Numbered from the stretch's first letter, positions 13,061 through 24,670 are shown. The stretch: DNA of 64,000 bases from Cichorium intybus (GCA_023525715.1 CM042013.1:74051994-74115993), one strand, 5' to 3'. Notes: generated by a model not told the origin, from the sequence alone. A program made the numbers and translations.

Positions 13061-16000
13061 ATGTCTTCTGCTGATCAATCCGCTACCTACTCAAACTCCA
13101 GTGTTCCCTCTATCCTCTCACTGTGTTCCAAGGTTCAATTGAACGGGACAAACTACAATGACTGGAGTAGGAATATCAAGATGGCTCTGAGGTACGAGAA
13201 CAAAGAGTATGTCCTTGAAACCGAGCTTGTCGATATTGACCCTGAAACTGCTACTCCCGAGGAGATTGCCTTCTACCAAAAACATTCTGATGATGCGACC
13301 AAAGTGGCCTGCATCATGATTGCCACAATGAACCCCGAATTGCAAAGGATATACGAAGACTACTGGCCCTTTGAGATGCACAAGGAGCTTGCGGAAAAGT
13401 TCCGCAAGCAAGAGCGCATCGAGAGGTGCGAGGTGGTCAAGGACTTCACGAACAGCAAACCTAAAGATGGAGAGTCCATCTGCGCTCATGTGCAAAGAAT
13501 GCAAGGTTACGTGGAGCGGCTTAGAAAGCTTGCGATGCCTGTACCAGAGGAGTTGGCCGTTGACATAGTGCTTAACTCCCTACCGAGTTCTTATGACCAG
13601 TTCAGGCTGGCTTATCATTTGAACAACAATCAGGCTAACCTGACTGAGTTGCATCGCATGCTTCGAGTTGCTGAAGACGGGATGAAGGGTAAAAGTGTAC
13701 CCTCGGTTAATCAGCCCGTCCTAGCCATTGGAAGTGGCAAAGGAAAGAAGAGGAAGGGCCCTCCTAAGCAAAATTGGAGGGAAAAGGTTCAGGTCGGGTC
13801 GTCAAGTAATGGCTCGAGAACCAAGTCTTCCCAAATTCCTTGTGTGGCCAACCCCGATGAAGCCAACTGTTTTTACTGCAAAGAGAAGGGCCATTGGAAG
13901 AGAAGCTGTCCCAAATACTTGCAGTATGTCAAGGATGGGAAAGTAAAGCCATCGACAGCAGGTATATACACTATCTCTAAAAACTCACCATCTTCTAATT
14001 CTTGGGTCCTTGATACGGGATGTGGTTTTCACATTTGTTCTGATCTGCAGGGCCTAAAGGAAAGCAGGGAGGTGGAGCACGGTAGGCTGAACTTGATCAT
14101 GGGCAATAGGAGATCGTCCCCTGTTACCAAGATCGGCGTTTACAGTTTAGTGCTTAGTAGTGATGTTAGTATAGAGTTATTTAATTGTTGCTATTCGCCA
14201 GAAATGGCAAGAAACATTATTTCATTTTACGCATTGTTCAGACAAGGATTTCAATTTTCTTTTGATAATAAAATTGGTTCGATTTCTGTTTTCAAAAATG
14301 GTATTTTGATTTTTACTGCTTATCCTTGTGATGGTGTGTATGAAGCTGTTGAATGTGTTGACAATTTAGGACATAGTGTAAATTATATTGATTCTACAAG
14401 TGGTGTAGAAAAGGCATGTCTGTGGCATAGTCGGCTCGGGCACATCAGCAAGAAACGCATCGCCCAACTCCAAAAGGATGGAGTGTTGGAATCATTCGAC
14501 CTCAGGTCGGATGATGTATGTGAATCTTGTCTATTGGGCAAGATGACTAAATCACCTTTCAAAGGGTCTTTTGAAAGAGGTGAGGGTCTGTTGGACATCA
14601 TTCACACGGATGTGTGTGGTCCATTCAGATCAACCACAAAGGATGGCACGCGGTTCTACGTGACTTTTACCGACGATTTTAGTAGATACGATTATATCTA
14701 CTTGATCAAGCACAAGTCGGACACCTTTGAAAAGTTCAAAGAGTTTAAGAACGAAGTAGAGAATCAATTAGGCAGAAAGATAAAGATGCTCAGGTCCGAC
14801 AGAGGCGGAGAGTATCTAAGTATCGACTTCCTAGACTATCTAAAGGAATGCGGAATAGTTTCGCAGTTGACACCTCCCAGGACACCACAGTTGAACGGTG
14901 TTGCGGAGAGGCGCAACCGAACCCTGTTGGACATGGTCCGTTCCATGATGAGTCGAGCTTCACTTCCCATTCACTTCTGGGGGTATGCCTTAGAGACTGC
15001 CGCCCATATCCTTAATCTTGTCCCTACTAAAAAGGTTGCTAAAACACCTCATGAGATGTGGACGGGGAAAGTTCCCTCATTAGCACACATAAAGGTCTGG
15101 GGTTGTGAGGCTTTCGTTAGACGAGAGACTCAAGACAAACTCGTAGAAAGAAGCGAAAGGTGTTTCTTCCTTGGTTATCCCAAACAGTCCTTTGGATATC
15201 TATTTTACAGACCAAGCGAGGACGTGGTCTTTGTAGCTAGACAAGCGGTCTTTCGAGAGAGAGAGCTCATATTCAAAGAGGACAGTGGGAGTACCATTGA
15301 TCTGGAAGAAATTCAAGAGTCATCAGATGACCCAACCTTAGGAGAAACTAGCAACCAACATGAGGAAGAAGTTCCTGTTGGTCCGACAGATGTATCCTTA
15401 CCTCTTAGGCGTTCCGGTAGGGTTAGCATGTCACCCGAGTTTTATGGGTTTCATATAACTTCGGATGGGGACACATTTATCAGTGATAGGACACTGATAA
15501 ATTTGGATGAACCAGCTAACTACCAGGAAGCAGTGGCAGGCCCTGAGTCTGCCAAGTGGAAAGAGGCCATGGATAGCGAGATCAAGTCCATGTATGACAA
15601 CCAAGTTTGGAACTTGGTTGACAACGTACTGGGTCGAAAGACAGTCGGGTGCAAGTGGATCTTCAAGAAGAAGACCGACATGGACGGAAAAGTACACACT
15701 TTTAAGGCAAGACTGGTTGCGAAGGGTTTTACTCAAACCCCAGGGGTTGATTATGACGAGACCTTCTCACCAGTAGCCAAGATAAAGTCTATTAGGATTA
15801 TGCTGGCCATAGCTGCATTTCATGACTATGAAATTTGGCAGATAGACGTCAAAACCGCTTTCCTTAATGGGAAGTTGACTGAGGATGTTTACATGAATCA
15901 GCTAGAGGGTTTTGTCAATGCAAAGTATCCTAATAAGGTGTGTAAGCTTGAGAGATCAATCTACGGATTGAAGCAAGCTTCTCGCAGCTGGAATCTTTGT

Positions 16001-17104
16001 TTCCATGAGAAAGTCAAAGAGTTTGCCTTCTCTAGGAGCGAGGATGAGTCCTGCGTATATGTCAAGGCTAGTGGGAGTATAGTCACCTTTCTGGTGCTGT
16101 ATGTCGATGACATACTGCTCATGGGAAACGATATTCCAACCTTGCAAGATGTCAAGGCTTGGCTTGGGAAATGTTTCGCCATGAAGGACCTAGGAGAGGC
16201 TGCCTATATTCTCGGGATAAGAATATTGAGAGATAGGAAGAAGAGACTAATTGGACTTAGTCAGGGTACATACTTGGAAAAGGTACTAAAAAGGTTTAGT
16301 ATGGAAAATTCCAAGAAGGGAGAACTACCTATCCAAAGTAATGCAAAATTGAGTAAGACTCAAAGTCCGAGTACAAACGAAGAAATAGCTGAAATGAGTC
16401 GGGTACCTTACGCTTCGGCTGTAGGATCGATCATGTACGCTATGACGTGTACTCGTCCTGACGTGGCCTTCGCTTTAAGCATGGTCAGTCGGTACCAGGG
16501 TAACCCTGGAAGGGCACATTGGATAGCTATGAAAAATATACTCAAGTATCTGCGAAGGACCAAGAACATGGTGTTAGTCCTTGGTGGCAGTGATACCTTG
16601 AGAGTTGAAGGATATACAGATGCCAGTTTTCAGACGGATAGAGAGAGTGGTCGGTCTCAGTCGGGCTGGGTATTCCTTTTGAACGGTGGAGCAGTTACTT
16701 GGAAAAGTTCCAAGCAAGATACGGTGGCTGATTCTACTTGTGAATCAGAGTATATAGCAGCAAGTGAAGCGTCAAAGGAAGCGGCTTGGCTGAAGAACTT
16801 CATCGGTGACCTTGGAGTAGTCCCGAGTATTCAGGAGCCCATGGAACTGTTCTGCGATAACGAAGGTGCGGTCGCCTTGACAAAGGAACCGCGAGACCAT
16901 GGAAAGTCCAGACATATCGACAGACATATCGACAGAAAGTACCACTACATAAGGCATAAGGTAGAAGAAGGTCACCTCGTGGTAAAGAGGGTATCATCGG
17001 AAGATAATCCTGCAGATCCTTTGACAAAGGCTCTGAGTAGGATTAAGCATAATCAGCATGCTAGGAGCATTGGATTAAGAGATGATATAAGTTTTTGTAA
17101 TTAG
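13061..17104 (+). CDS. Copia 1 gag-pol polyprotein (1,347 aa)
   Basis: One open frame. Gag N-terminus, then zinc knuckle CFYCKEKGHWKRSC (C270-C283, CX2CX4HX4C). Aspartic protease WVLDTGC (D318). Integrase zinc site H456, H461, C487, C490; catalytic D517, D580 and E616 with the copia D-35-E spacing. Reverse transcriptase with YVDD (D1016, D1017). RNase H: GYTDAS D1187, E1230, D1266. Near the end HID is duplicated in tandem (RHIDRHIDRK, 1284-1293) by a 12-bp repeat where relatives have one copy. The product would be cleaved by its own protease and act in virus-like particles and at integration. No stops or shifts. Closely related to the broken polyprotein of copia 2. Confidence 0.95.
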   Translation: MSSADQSATYSNSSVPSILSLCSKVQLNGTNYNDWSRNIKMALRYENKEYVLETELVDIDPETATPEEIAFYQKHSDDATKVACIMIATMNPELQRIYEDYWPFEMHKELAEKFRKQERIERCEVVKDFTNSKPKDGESICAHVQRMQGYVERLRKLAMPVPEELAVDIVLNSLPSSYDQFRLAYHLNNNQANLTELHRMLRVAEDGMKGKSVPSVNQPVLAIGSGKGKKRKGPPKQNWREKVQVGSSSNGSRTKSSQIPCVANPDEANCFYCKEKGHWKRSCPKYLQYVKDGKVKPSTAGIYTISKNSPSSNSWVLDTGCGFHICSDLQGLKESREVEHGRLNLIMGNRRSSPVTKIGVYSLVLSSDVSIELFNCCYSPEMARNIISFYALFRQGFQFSFDNKIGSISVFKNGILIFTAYPCDGVYEAVECVDNLGHSVNYIDSTSGVEKACLWHSRLGHISKKRIAQLQKDGVLESFDLRSDDVCESCLLGKMTKSPFKGSFERGEGLLDIIHTDVCGPFRSTTKDGTRFYVTFTDDFSRYDYIYLIKHKSDTFEKFKEFKNEVENQLGRKIKMLRSDRGGEYLSIDFLDYLKECGIVSQLTPPRTPQLNGVAERRNRTLLDMVRSMMSRASLPIHFWGYALETAAHILNLVPTKKVAKTPHEMWTGKVPSLAHIKVWGCEAFVRRETQDKLVERSERCFFLGYPKQSFGYLFYRPSEDVVFVARQAVFRERELIFKEDSGSTIDLEEIQESSDDPTLGETSNQHEEEVPVGPTDVSLPLRRSGRVSMSPEFYGFHITSDGDTFISDRTLINLDEPANYQEAVAGPESAKWKEAMDSEIKSMYDNQVWNLVDNVLGRKTVGCKWIFKKKTDMDGKVHTFKARLVAKGFTQTPGVDYDETFSPVAKIKSIRIMLAIAAFHDYEIWQIDVKTAFLNGKLTEDVYMNQLEGFVNAKYPNKVCKLERSIYGLKQASRSWNLCFHEKVKEFAFSRSEDESCVYVKASGSIVTFLVLYVDDILLMGNDIPTLQDVKAWLGKCFAMKDLGEAAYILGIRILRDRKKRLIGLSQGTYLEKVLKRFSMENSKKGELPIQSNAKLSKTQSPSTNEEIAEMSRVPYASAVGSIMYAMTCTRPDVAFALSMVSRYQGNPGRAHWIAMKNILKYLRRTKNMVLVLGGSDTLRVEGYTDASFQTDRESGRSQSGWVFLLNGGAVTWKSSKQDTVADSTCESEYIAASEASKEAAWLKNFIGDLGVVPSIQEPMELFCDNEGAVALTKEPRDHGKSRHIDRHIDRKYHYIRHKVEEGHLVVKRVSSEDNPADPLTKALSRIKHNQHARSIGLRDDISFCN

Positions 17105-17939
17105 ATAGATTTTTGAAACTTGTAACAATGTTATTGTATTTGACTTTTGTGATTTAATAATGGAGATTTATTAATGAGTAATAGTTTACTAATTTTGTCA
17201 ATATATATCATTGTGTTTCATTTTGCATGTTTTACTTCCTGAATAATTGGATTATTCAAATATCCACAGTCGATTACACTTTTGGGAGTAAGTGTGAAGT
17301 AAGACTGTCATGAATTGGTAATAGATTGTCTAAGGAGTTAGACATTGCAATTGGATTGCTGCACCATTTGTGAGTACTTGGAAATAGAGATTTGAGTATT
17401 GGATAAACCCGCACTCAATGGATTGCTTCATGGATTACATCACGAGCAATATTGAGACGATAATATCTTTTGATCTTTAAGCTAAGACATATGAGTTATG
17501 ATTTATTAGACGGTTGTTCATTGATAATACGAAAACGCATCGGTAACTCGGTGTTATAAAACGTATTGTTGTGAGTGATTTGTCTGGTAAAGGACATAAG
17601 TATATGAGTCGAAGCTTATTCGTCCCTTGACCCTAACGAGGAACAGATATATGTAGGCCTCTCGATGAATTTGAAGTTGACTAAAATGGTTGGCCAACCG
17701 GGACTAAATTGGTAGTCTAAGAGTCATATGCAAATCGGATATCGAGGAACAGTGAGTCAGACCGAGATTGATTTTATCCATGTCTTGAGTTTGAAAAATA
17801 TCTTGTTGGACGGAGGATCATCTGATCACTTATCTATGGACAGAACTGATTAGATCAGAGTTTGGCAGCGGTTTCTAGGAAGCTAAAAGTGTTGGTTAAT
17901 TAGAGGTTAAATTGGTAATTATAGTCATTGACTTATCCA
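17105..17939 (+). other. 3' untranslated region of copia 1
   Basis: About 0.8 kb between the gag-pol stop and the purine tract. No ORF (no env-like gene) recognised. Confidence 0.6.
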
Positions 17940-17949
17940 AGTGGGAGAC
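17940..17949 (+). other. Polypurine tract of copia 1
   Basis: AAGTGGGAGAC immediately before the 3' LTR, the plus-strand primer. Confidence 0.75.
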
Positions 17950-18648
17950 TGTTGGATTAGGTGTCTAAGCCATGACAAATAATTAGTATTTACCTAATTA
18001 ATAGTAGCATAGTCCATTTGGGTTGCCCTCATAGCTGGGGGATTGGTGGAAAGTTGAGTAGAGAGAAAGGGTTGATTTATTATATGACTAATAAATCAAG
18101 ATATTGCTTGTTAATATATTATGGAGATAATATATTAATTAGAAATAATATTATTTGATTAATAATTAATCAGAAATTAATTGGATTAATTTCTGTGGCA
18201 TTAATTGGATTAATCAGGAGGTCAGGGATTAAAGTCGTACAAATTCAATAGTTGAATTGCGGCCCGCGGCGCGCAAACGACTTGGCCGCGGCGCACGTAC
18301 AGATAATCCGGAAAATGGGTTGCGGCTAGGGTTTCTAGCTTTGCCACTTGGTTCCCTATAAATAGGGAGCCCTAGACCTCATTATCGGTCGCTCATTCTA
18401 TTGTTTTCTCTCTGGAATTTCGATCCATAATCCTCTCGGCTTGGGTGTGATCTCATTTGAGGCGGGATATTTTTGCTGCTCAGCTTCCAGAAAATTCTAA
18501 AAGGTTGGTTTTTCTAATTTTATTCTTTTAGTTAATTTTCTTATGGCCTCTAGGTTTTGTTATATGTTCAACTAGAAGAAAACATAGATCCTTATAGGTT
18601 GCATGTGAACTTAGGTTATTTAGTTCATGGTTTGCAGAAAACCTTTCA
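17950..18648 (+). repeat. 3' LTR of copia 1
   Basis: 699 bp, same length as the 5' LTR with about nine substitutions; followed by the TSD AGAAT (18649-18653). Confidence 0.95.
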
Positions 18649-18898
18649 AGAATGTCTATGAGAATTGTTCAAGTTCATTCTCCGAGAATGGATATATTCT
18701 TTTACAATATACTAACAATTGTACGAGTTCTGCATACATGAGTAAACCATTCTCATAGAATTCCTTATAATTTGTTTACAAATACGTTAACAGGGTAACT
18801 GTTTTTGTACCTATTCTGTGTACACCAAACTTCAAACTATACATACAGTGAGTACTTCACTTATTTGTTTACAAATACGTAATCAGGTTTGTACATAT

Positions 18899-20777
18899 TG
18901 TAACACCCGACTTATTAACAAAAACACCCCAAAATTTTTCATTTTTCAAACAAAATATTTTACAATTAAAACCATCAGTACGGGGTATCAGTTAACAAAA
19001 TACGAGTACAAGTGTATCACGAAGTACAATACATAAATATTATACATTCTTCAAGCCGGGATGTCACTTCAAATTCTAAGTCCTCAGTCACGGACTTTGT
19101 CTTTTCCTTTAGCAGGGTCACGCTCACCTGCCGGGACATATCAAATAAACTGTGAGCTATAAAGCCCAATGAGTAATCAAGCAACTAAACAAGCATATAC
19201 AAGAGAATAACAACAATTAAACTCTTAAACAATTTCTGTCCCAAAAGTCATGGTCATCACTGACCGCACCGTATATCATAGCCCGAAGGCCGCACCAGAA
19301 AATCATAGCCCGAAGGCCGCACCAAAATATCATAGCCCGAAGGCCGCACCAGAATATCATAGCCCGAAGGCCGCACCAGAATATCATAGCCCGAAGGCCG
19401 CACCAGAATATCATAGCCCGAAGGCCGCACCAGAATATCATATATGATATAAGTGAGATTACTCACCTGAAGGTTTGCTACAACTAGCGTTTGTTGTTCC
19501 TTGCCTCGAAATGAAATCCGTAGGATTTTGTCCCGTACCTATAATTCCATTCATTTCAAAATGATTATAGGTTAATTTACCGTTTCAGTTGGTTCTAGTG
19601 CACAAGAGTCTAATATAAGACAATTTCCAAGTATTAACCATTGGTATAAAAATTTAATACACTTCCCGAAATACGCGTATTCTGCTACAGTACTTTCGGG
19701 AGGTCGTATTCGTATTCCGATAATTTTCCATGAAGATTCACAACATATTAAACCTATGTTCAAAATTTCAGATCAATCGGATAAGCCTAGCATTGAAATC
19801 AAACTTGGAAAATGCACCAAAATTTAACAGAGGCAAAAATGCTCAATGCCGCGAGGTCGGATCGCGATCGACCCCTGGGTCGGGTCGCGATCCTTGCGAC
19901 TCCAGGCAGTAAGCTCCGAATTTTGAGCTAAAAACCCCATTTTCCTCTTGTTAAGCACTTATTGCTCGACTTAATCACAAGGAAATGTTCCAAGACCAAA
20001 ACCTTTGATTATTAACTAGTTTTAAACCATAAAATGCTCAAATTAAATTCCATTTCTAATTTTTCCCGTTTTTGCATTTTTGATCTAAAACCAAAATTAT
20101 TGAATTCTACTTGCTTCTAATGATTTCTTTCAGTCATTATAGCATCTAGAACTCATTTTAATCCATTAGAAACATGTTTATCACAAGAACTCATCATCTA
20201 GGGTTCTTGATCAAAATCCCAATTCTTGAACAATAGCAACCTACTTCCATTTTCTTGAATTAAGTCCTTTTTAGCATGACTTAATGGAAGTATTACACCA
20301 ACTTAACCACATAATCATAACTGCAAATGCAGTTTTTGAGTTCTACAAAACTCATCAAGAACAACTAGTCAAGAACTTGGATTACTAACCTTTCAAACTT
20401 CCAATTCTACCCTTTGAAGCTATATTCCAATTATGCAGCTTCAATCTTCAAGATTTCTTCAAATCCTCTGCAGAAAATCGCACAAGAAATTCCTCCCGTA
20501 TGTGCCAAAATTCTTCCCAAAATGGAAGAAGCTTCCAAGCTTTTATACTTCCAGAAATTACAGTTTGGTCCCTAGAGTTGCATATTTAGGACTTTTGCCA
20601 CAATTTACAAAATTAATGACAAAATCACATTTTTATAACATTTTAAGTCCAAGACTCAAAATATTATTACCAAACAAGTCCTTTTCTGTCCAAAAGACCA
20701 AATTACCCTTTTGAGGTAAAATGACCATTTTGCCCTTTTTATTATAATTATATAATAAACATGTTTTTGGCGTTACA
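18899..20777. mobile_element. Solo LTR of a Ty3/gypsy element
   Basis: 1,879 bp starting TGTAACACCCGAC and ending GGCGTTACA, with a perfect 5-bp TSD CATAT (18894-18898, 20778-20782) and no internal domain. It is the product expected from recombination between two LTRs. The ends resemble those of the gypsy element at 35786, which is on the minus strand, so the same orientation is likely. Confidence 0.8.
19277..19438. repeat. Tandem repeat, 27 bp x 6, in the solo LTR
   Basis: Six copies of a 27-bp unit with core CATAGCCCGAAGGCCGCACC; copies 3-6 are almost identical. GC-rich in an AT-rich LTR. Because 27 is a multiple of three it stays open in several frames; not a gene. Confidence 0.9.
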
Positions 20778-20782
20778 CATAT

Positions 20783-22220
20783 TCTCTGTAATCGTGTTGT
20801 AGATATAATCTATGTACACCCAATTCTCAAATAATATGATACTCTTTCACTTATTCCCAATCAATTATAAGTATTCAATGTGTATATTCTTTTAGAATAC
20901 AGATGTATGATTTATGCAAATATAAACATCCCATTCTTATAGAATTACTTATATTTTTTAATACACACAAACATAAATAACCCATTCTTTAAGAATGTGA
21001 AGGAATTCTACGAGAATGAGTTTTTTCATAGAAAATATAGAGATAAAGTAACCCATTCTAAGAGAATATGGTACTCTTTTTCACTTATTCGCAATCAATT
21101 ACAAGTATTCAATGTGTATATTCTTTTAGAATACAGTAACAAATGTACGAGTTATGAAAATATAAATAACCCATTCTCGTATCCTTATATTTTTAATACA
21201 GACAAATATAAATAACCCATTATTTGAGAATGCAAAGGATACGTATTTCAACTAACAAACCCAACACGTATTCTTTGAGAATGAGAAGGACATGTCATTC
21301 AATTGCAAAAATTCTTCGTTGCGCCATCGGTAACTCTTGGAGAATGGGTGTATTCTGTCTCAAGTAAGTCCATTCTTCGAGAATGGTTCAAGGAATTTGA
21401 AGTATTCTCAAGGAATTCGAAGGTACTGTACTTAACTTACAAAATCCACAAACTATTCTTTAAGAATTTAAAGGTACTGTAAAAAAAATTTAAAAAACCC
21501 ACAAAGTTTTCTCAAGGAATTCCAGTGTAATGTACTTACATTAACAAACACACAAAGTATTACTTGAGAATTCGAAGGTACTGTTTTTAAATTGTTATGA
21601 AAAAATGAGTTATAGTCTATATCATTCTTAAATAATGGTAAACACCAAAAGTAATAATATAGATGTAACCAATTGTTATGAAAAAAACAAGTTATAGTCT
21701 ATATCATTCTTGAAAAATGGTAAACACCAAAAAGTAAAGAGAATGGACAAAATCAAAAAATGCAGAAAACCATAAAGTACAATAAACCCATTAAGAAAGT
21801 AGAATGCCATTTTTGATTAATCTAATTCTTTACATGTGATTGTTTTTTGGAAGATTATAACTTTTGATAAATAGCATTATAAATTCACATGACAAACTTT
21901 AATAAAGATGGTAATATTTTGGTAATTTTCTTAGAGAATAATATACAAACCGTCAATACAGTTGAATCATTCTCAGAGAATGAAAGTGCATATTTCACAT
22001 ATACGTACCAAACCTCATATATATTATTAGAGAATAATATACAAAACACAAACCCAATCATTTACCACCATTCTCAGAGAATACCAAATTATTATGATAA
22101 TATTTTGGTAATTTTCTTAATGCGTACAAGCAGAACACATCCCTTTACCACCATTCTCGGAGAATACAAAGCTATTACGATAATATTTTGGTATTTTTCT
22201 TAATGCGTAAAAGCAGAAAC
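20783..22220. repeat. Array of ATTCT-N-AGAAT palindromes and internal repeats
   Basis: Right part of the palindrome-rich cassette. Palindromes occur about every 60-100 bp. Larger duplications are present: a unit around ACTCTTTCACTTATTC (20850-20905 and 21070-21140) and a 77-bp unit around GAGTTATAGTCTATATCATT (21594-21655 and 21671-21738). No gene seen. Confidence 0.6.
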
Positions 22221-22343
22221 AGTTCGCTGAATATTATCCCTTGCTTTTACGTATTTTTCAAATCAGAAATACTGCTTCACGCTATTTTGAAAAACACCAA
22301 AATATTATCCCTTGCTTTTACGTATTTTTCAAATCGGAAATCG

Positions 22344-22407
22344 CACTATGCGAGGGCGGCGACGTCACTATGCGAGGGCGCCGACGGCACTGTGTGAGGA
22401 CGGAGAG
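22344..22407 (+). repeat. GC-rich 22-bp tandem triplet
   Basis: Three adjacent copies of a unit starting CACTATGCGAGGGCG at 22344, 22366 and 22388 (the third degenerate), in AT-rich surroundings. The stretch just upstream, CTTGCTTTTACGTATTTTTC, is also duplicated (22229 and 22306). Confidence 0.6.
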
Positions 22408-22608
22408 GGTACTAATTTCTAGCATATCCCGTTGATTTCAAAAAATTACTTTTATACCCTTCTACGTCTGGTTTTTTTTCAGGAAGCGAGTTCTTCTGTT
22501 GATTTATTTACAAAATTGCCACCATGATCACAACTACTCATTTTTTCAATCTAATAGTCTAGGAATGGTCTTACAATCACACACTAATTAGAACTTTTAT
22601 TTAATACT

Positions 22609-22724
<116 letters not shown>

Positions 22725-22992
22725 TTAGGTTCTTTTGAGAACTCAAAAATGCATGAGATTTCGAGAACCAAATCTGGACCTTTACTGATGGCCTAGATCA
22801 ACAGTGGCATAATTGTAACTATAATCAAATTTAAGGACATACTAGGTTTTTTAAAAATGAATACAAGGGTAATTCAGGGATTAAAAATCGGTCAAATCCC
22901 TGATATTATGTGGCCCCTACAAATCAGCATAATATCTTTCTCTCTCTCTCTCTTCCGTATTTTCACGCATCCACTCCACCCTAATTGTTTAA

Positions 22993-23360
22993 TTGAGCCA
23001 AGCGATTGATTTTCTCACCTCCTTAAACACGATTCACCACTGCACAAGCATCGGATTCCTCACTAGAAAAAGGACGATTGGAGGCGGCGATGGATCCGAT
23101 CCTGGGTTTCCATGGGTCCCTAATCCACCTCCGACCCAGACCCCTATGCCTATGCCTTATGATTGCCATCGTCTCCTTGTCGCCGCCATCGTCTTCTTAG
23201 GCCATCGCCACCGTCCATCGATTTATCGCTCAAGCACCGCACGTCGACCCACCACTGTATTTCTGTCGTTGTATATTTGCTCCGCCATCAACGCCGCCTT
23301 CTTGTGCACCGGACAATGCCGCCTCTGCAACCTTTCCTTCGTTAGGGCTCTTACACCAGG
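22993..23360 (+). pseudogene. Captured 5' exon of an unidentified host gene
   Basis: A GC-richer stretch inside the cassette, preceded by a CT-rich leader (22937-22956). It is open for 140 aa with host-like composition (DPGFPWVPNPPPTQTPMP) and runs into a donor-like site (ACACCAG|GTATAT at about 23360). It looks like the leader and first exon of a cellular gene picked up by the element. I do not recognise the protein, and the true start codon is uncertain. Confidence 0.35.
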
Positions 23361-24149
23361 TATATTTCACGATTTCCCAATTGAAATTGTTTTTCCTCAC
23401 TCACTCTTTAACTAACGCCCTCAAATTTCTTTGACTATTTTTTTCGATGATTGTGATAGCATTCATTTGGGAGGGGGTAGGGATTAATCATGGGATATTT
23501 CTTGTAGACAAATTGTTATTTCTTTGCCTCAACCTTTCGTCTTGATTTCATTTGCCTCGACCTTATTAGGTAATTGTTATTTCTTAAATGAATTTGCTAT
23601 TAGGTAATTGTTATTTCTTAAATGGTTTAATTATTGGTTATAACCTTTAATATCGATTTCATTGTGTGGCTCGCAGAATTTTTTAAATGATAATACAAAT
23701 CTGTGAGTTAAATTTGAAGTTAAGCGAACACGGAGATTTAAATTTTCAAACCATGCAATTAAATAATCTCAGAAGTTATATCGTGAACCAATTATCGAAC
23801 CATTAAATATTATCAAAACAAACGAATAGATAATTAACATCAAAAATTTCTATATTTATGTTTTAATGAAATGGAAGATTTTTGATGCCTCGTGTTTATT
23901 TATTTATTTATGTTATAGATAAAGTTTGAAAATATAATTGATCTTCTACAACAAATGTGAATGAGTTTGACCAACATTGGGATTCTTTGTTTTGTGAACA
24001 GCTCTAGTAAGCTAAAAGATATGTTTTCTGTGGTTTGGGAATAAGGTTAGAACCATATGTAGTGAGATAATCCTTCATAAAAATGGGCTTCATTTTTCAT
24101 TTATATATGACTTATAGCATTGTACTTATGGATTTCTTTTTATTTTTAA

Positions 24150-24670
24150 GACAAGTATATAAGTGCATATGTGCACATGTGCATATGTGCATATGTGTAC
24201 ATATTCACATATGTATGTTTGCATATGTGCGTATTTGTGCGTATTTGCATATGTGCGTATTTGGATATATGCATACATGCAAATATGCATACATATATAC
24301 ATGCATATGTGTGAGTTATAACATTGTACTTATGTATTTCTTTTTCTATTTGTTTGTGTACATGTGTACGTATTTACATATATGCGTACATATATGTGCA
24401 GATATGTGCATATGTGTATATGTGCACATGTATACATATATGTGCATATACGTGCATATGTGTATATGCATGTGTATATGTGCACATATGTGGATATGTC
24501 TGTTCAAATTTAAGTATATATGCAAAAACATATATGCATATGTGTATTAAACGTATGTGCACATATGCATATGTGTATCAATTTGTTCATGTACATATGT
24601 ATGCATATTTGCATATATACATAAATAGATGTGCATTTCTTCATATGCATATATGCATATGTATGTATTT
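24150..24670. repeat. Alternating purine-pyrimidine minisatellite (GCATATGTG-rich)
   Basis: About 520 bp built from CATATGTGCA, TGTACATAT and GTGCACATG words, alternating purine and pyrimidine almost throughout. It stays open in several frames on both strands, which reflects composition only. Such DNA can adopt Z form. Confidence 0.8.

Larger units (their letters stand above)
11007..18648 (+). mobile_element. Intact Ty1/copia retrotransposon (copia 1)
   Basis: A complete 7.64-kb element: 699-bp LTRs (TG...CA) at 11007-11705 and 17950-18648, a tRNA-Met type primer site, an uninterrupted gag-pol frame, a purine tract and a perfect 5-bp TSD (AGAAT). By eye I count about nine substitutions between LTRs (near 1.3%), so insertion is recent. 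All domains are present in the copia order gag-PR-INT-RT-RH. It is a candidate autonomous copy. Confidence 0.95.
10221..22608. mobile_element. Palindrome-rich cassette, split by two later insertions
   Basis: Sequence from the (TA)n at 10220 to the CT/TA microsatellite at 22609, once copia 1 (11007-18648) and the solo LTR (18899-20777) are removed: roughly 2.9 kb. It carries some twenty copies of a short inverted motif ATTCT-N-AGAAT (for example 10665-10679, 21968-21982, 22152-22166). The left end is GTAGGTTCAAATACATA. Clear terminal inverted repeats are not visible and no transposase is seen. Subterminal palindromes of this kind suit a transposase-binding array, but that is inference; it could also be degenerate satellite-like DNA. 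Confidence 0.45.

Noticed and set aside
13118..17027. Several antisense or shifted frames across copia 1 gag-pol
   Set aside because: Shadows of the 1,347-aa polyprotein.
19217..19466. CRISPR-like array of direct repeats
   Set aside because: The 27-bp units are contiguous tandem repeats without unique spacers, in a plant solo LTR.
20783..22200. ATTCT-N-AGAAT motifs as heat shock elements
   Set aside because: The TTC to GAA spacing does not fit nGAAnnTTCn in most copies; only occasional copies match by chance.
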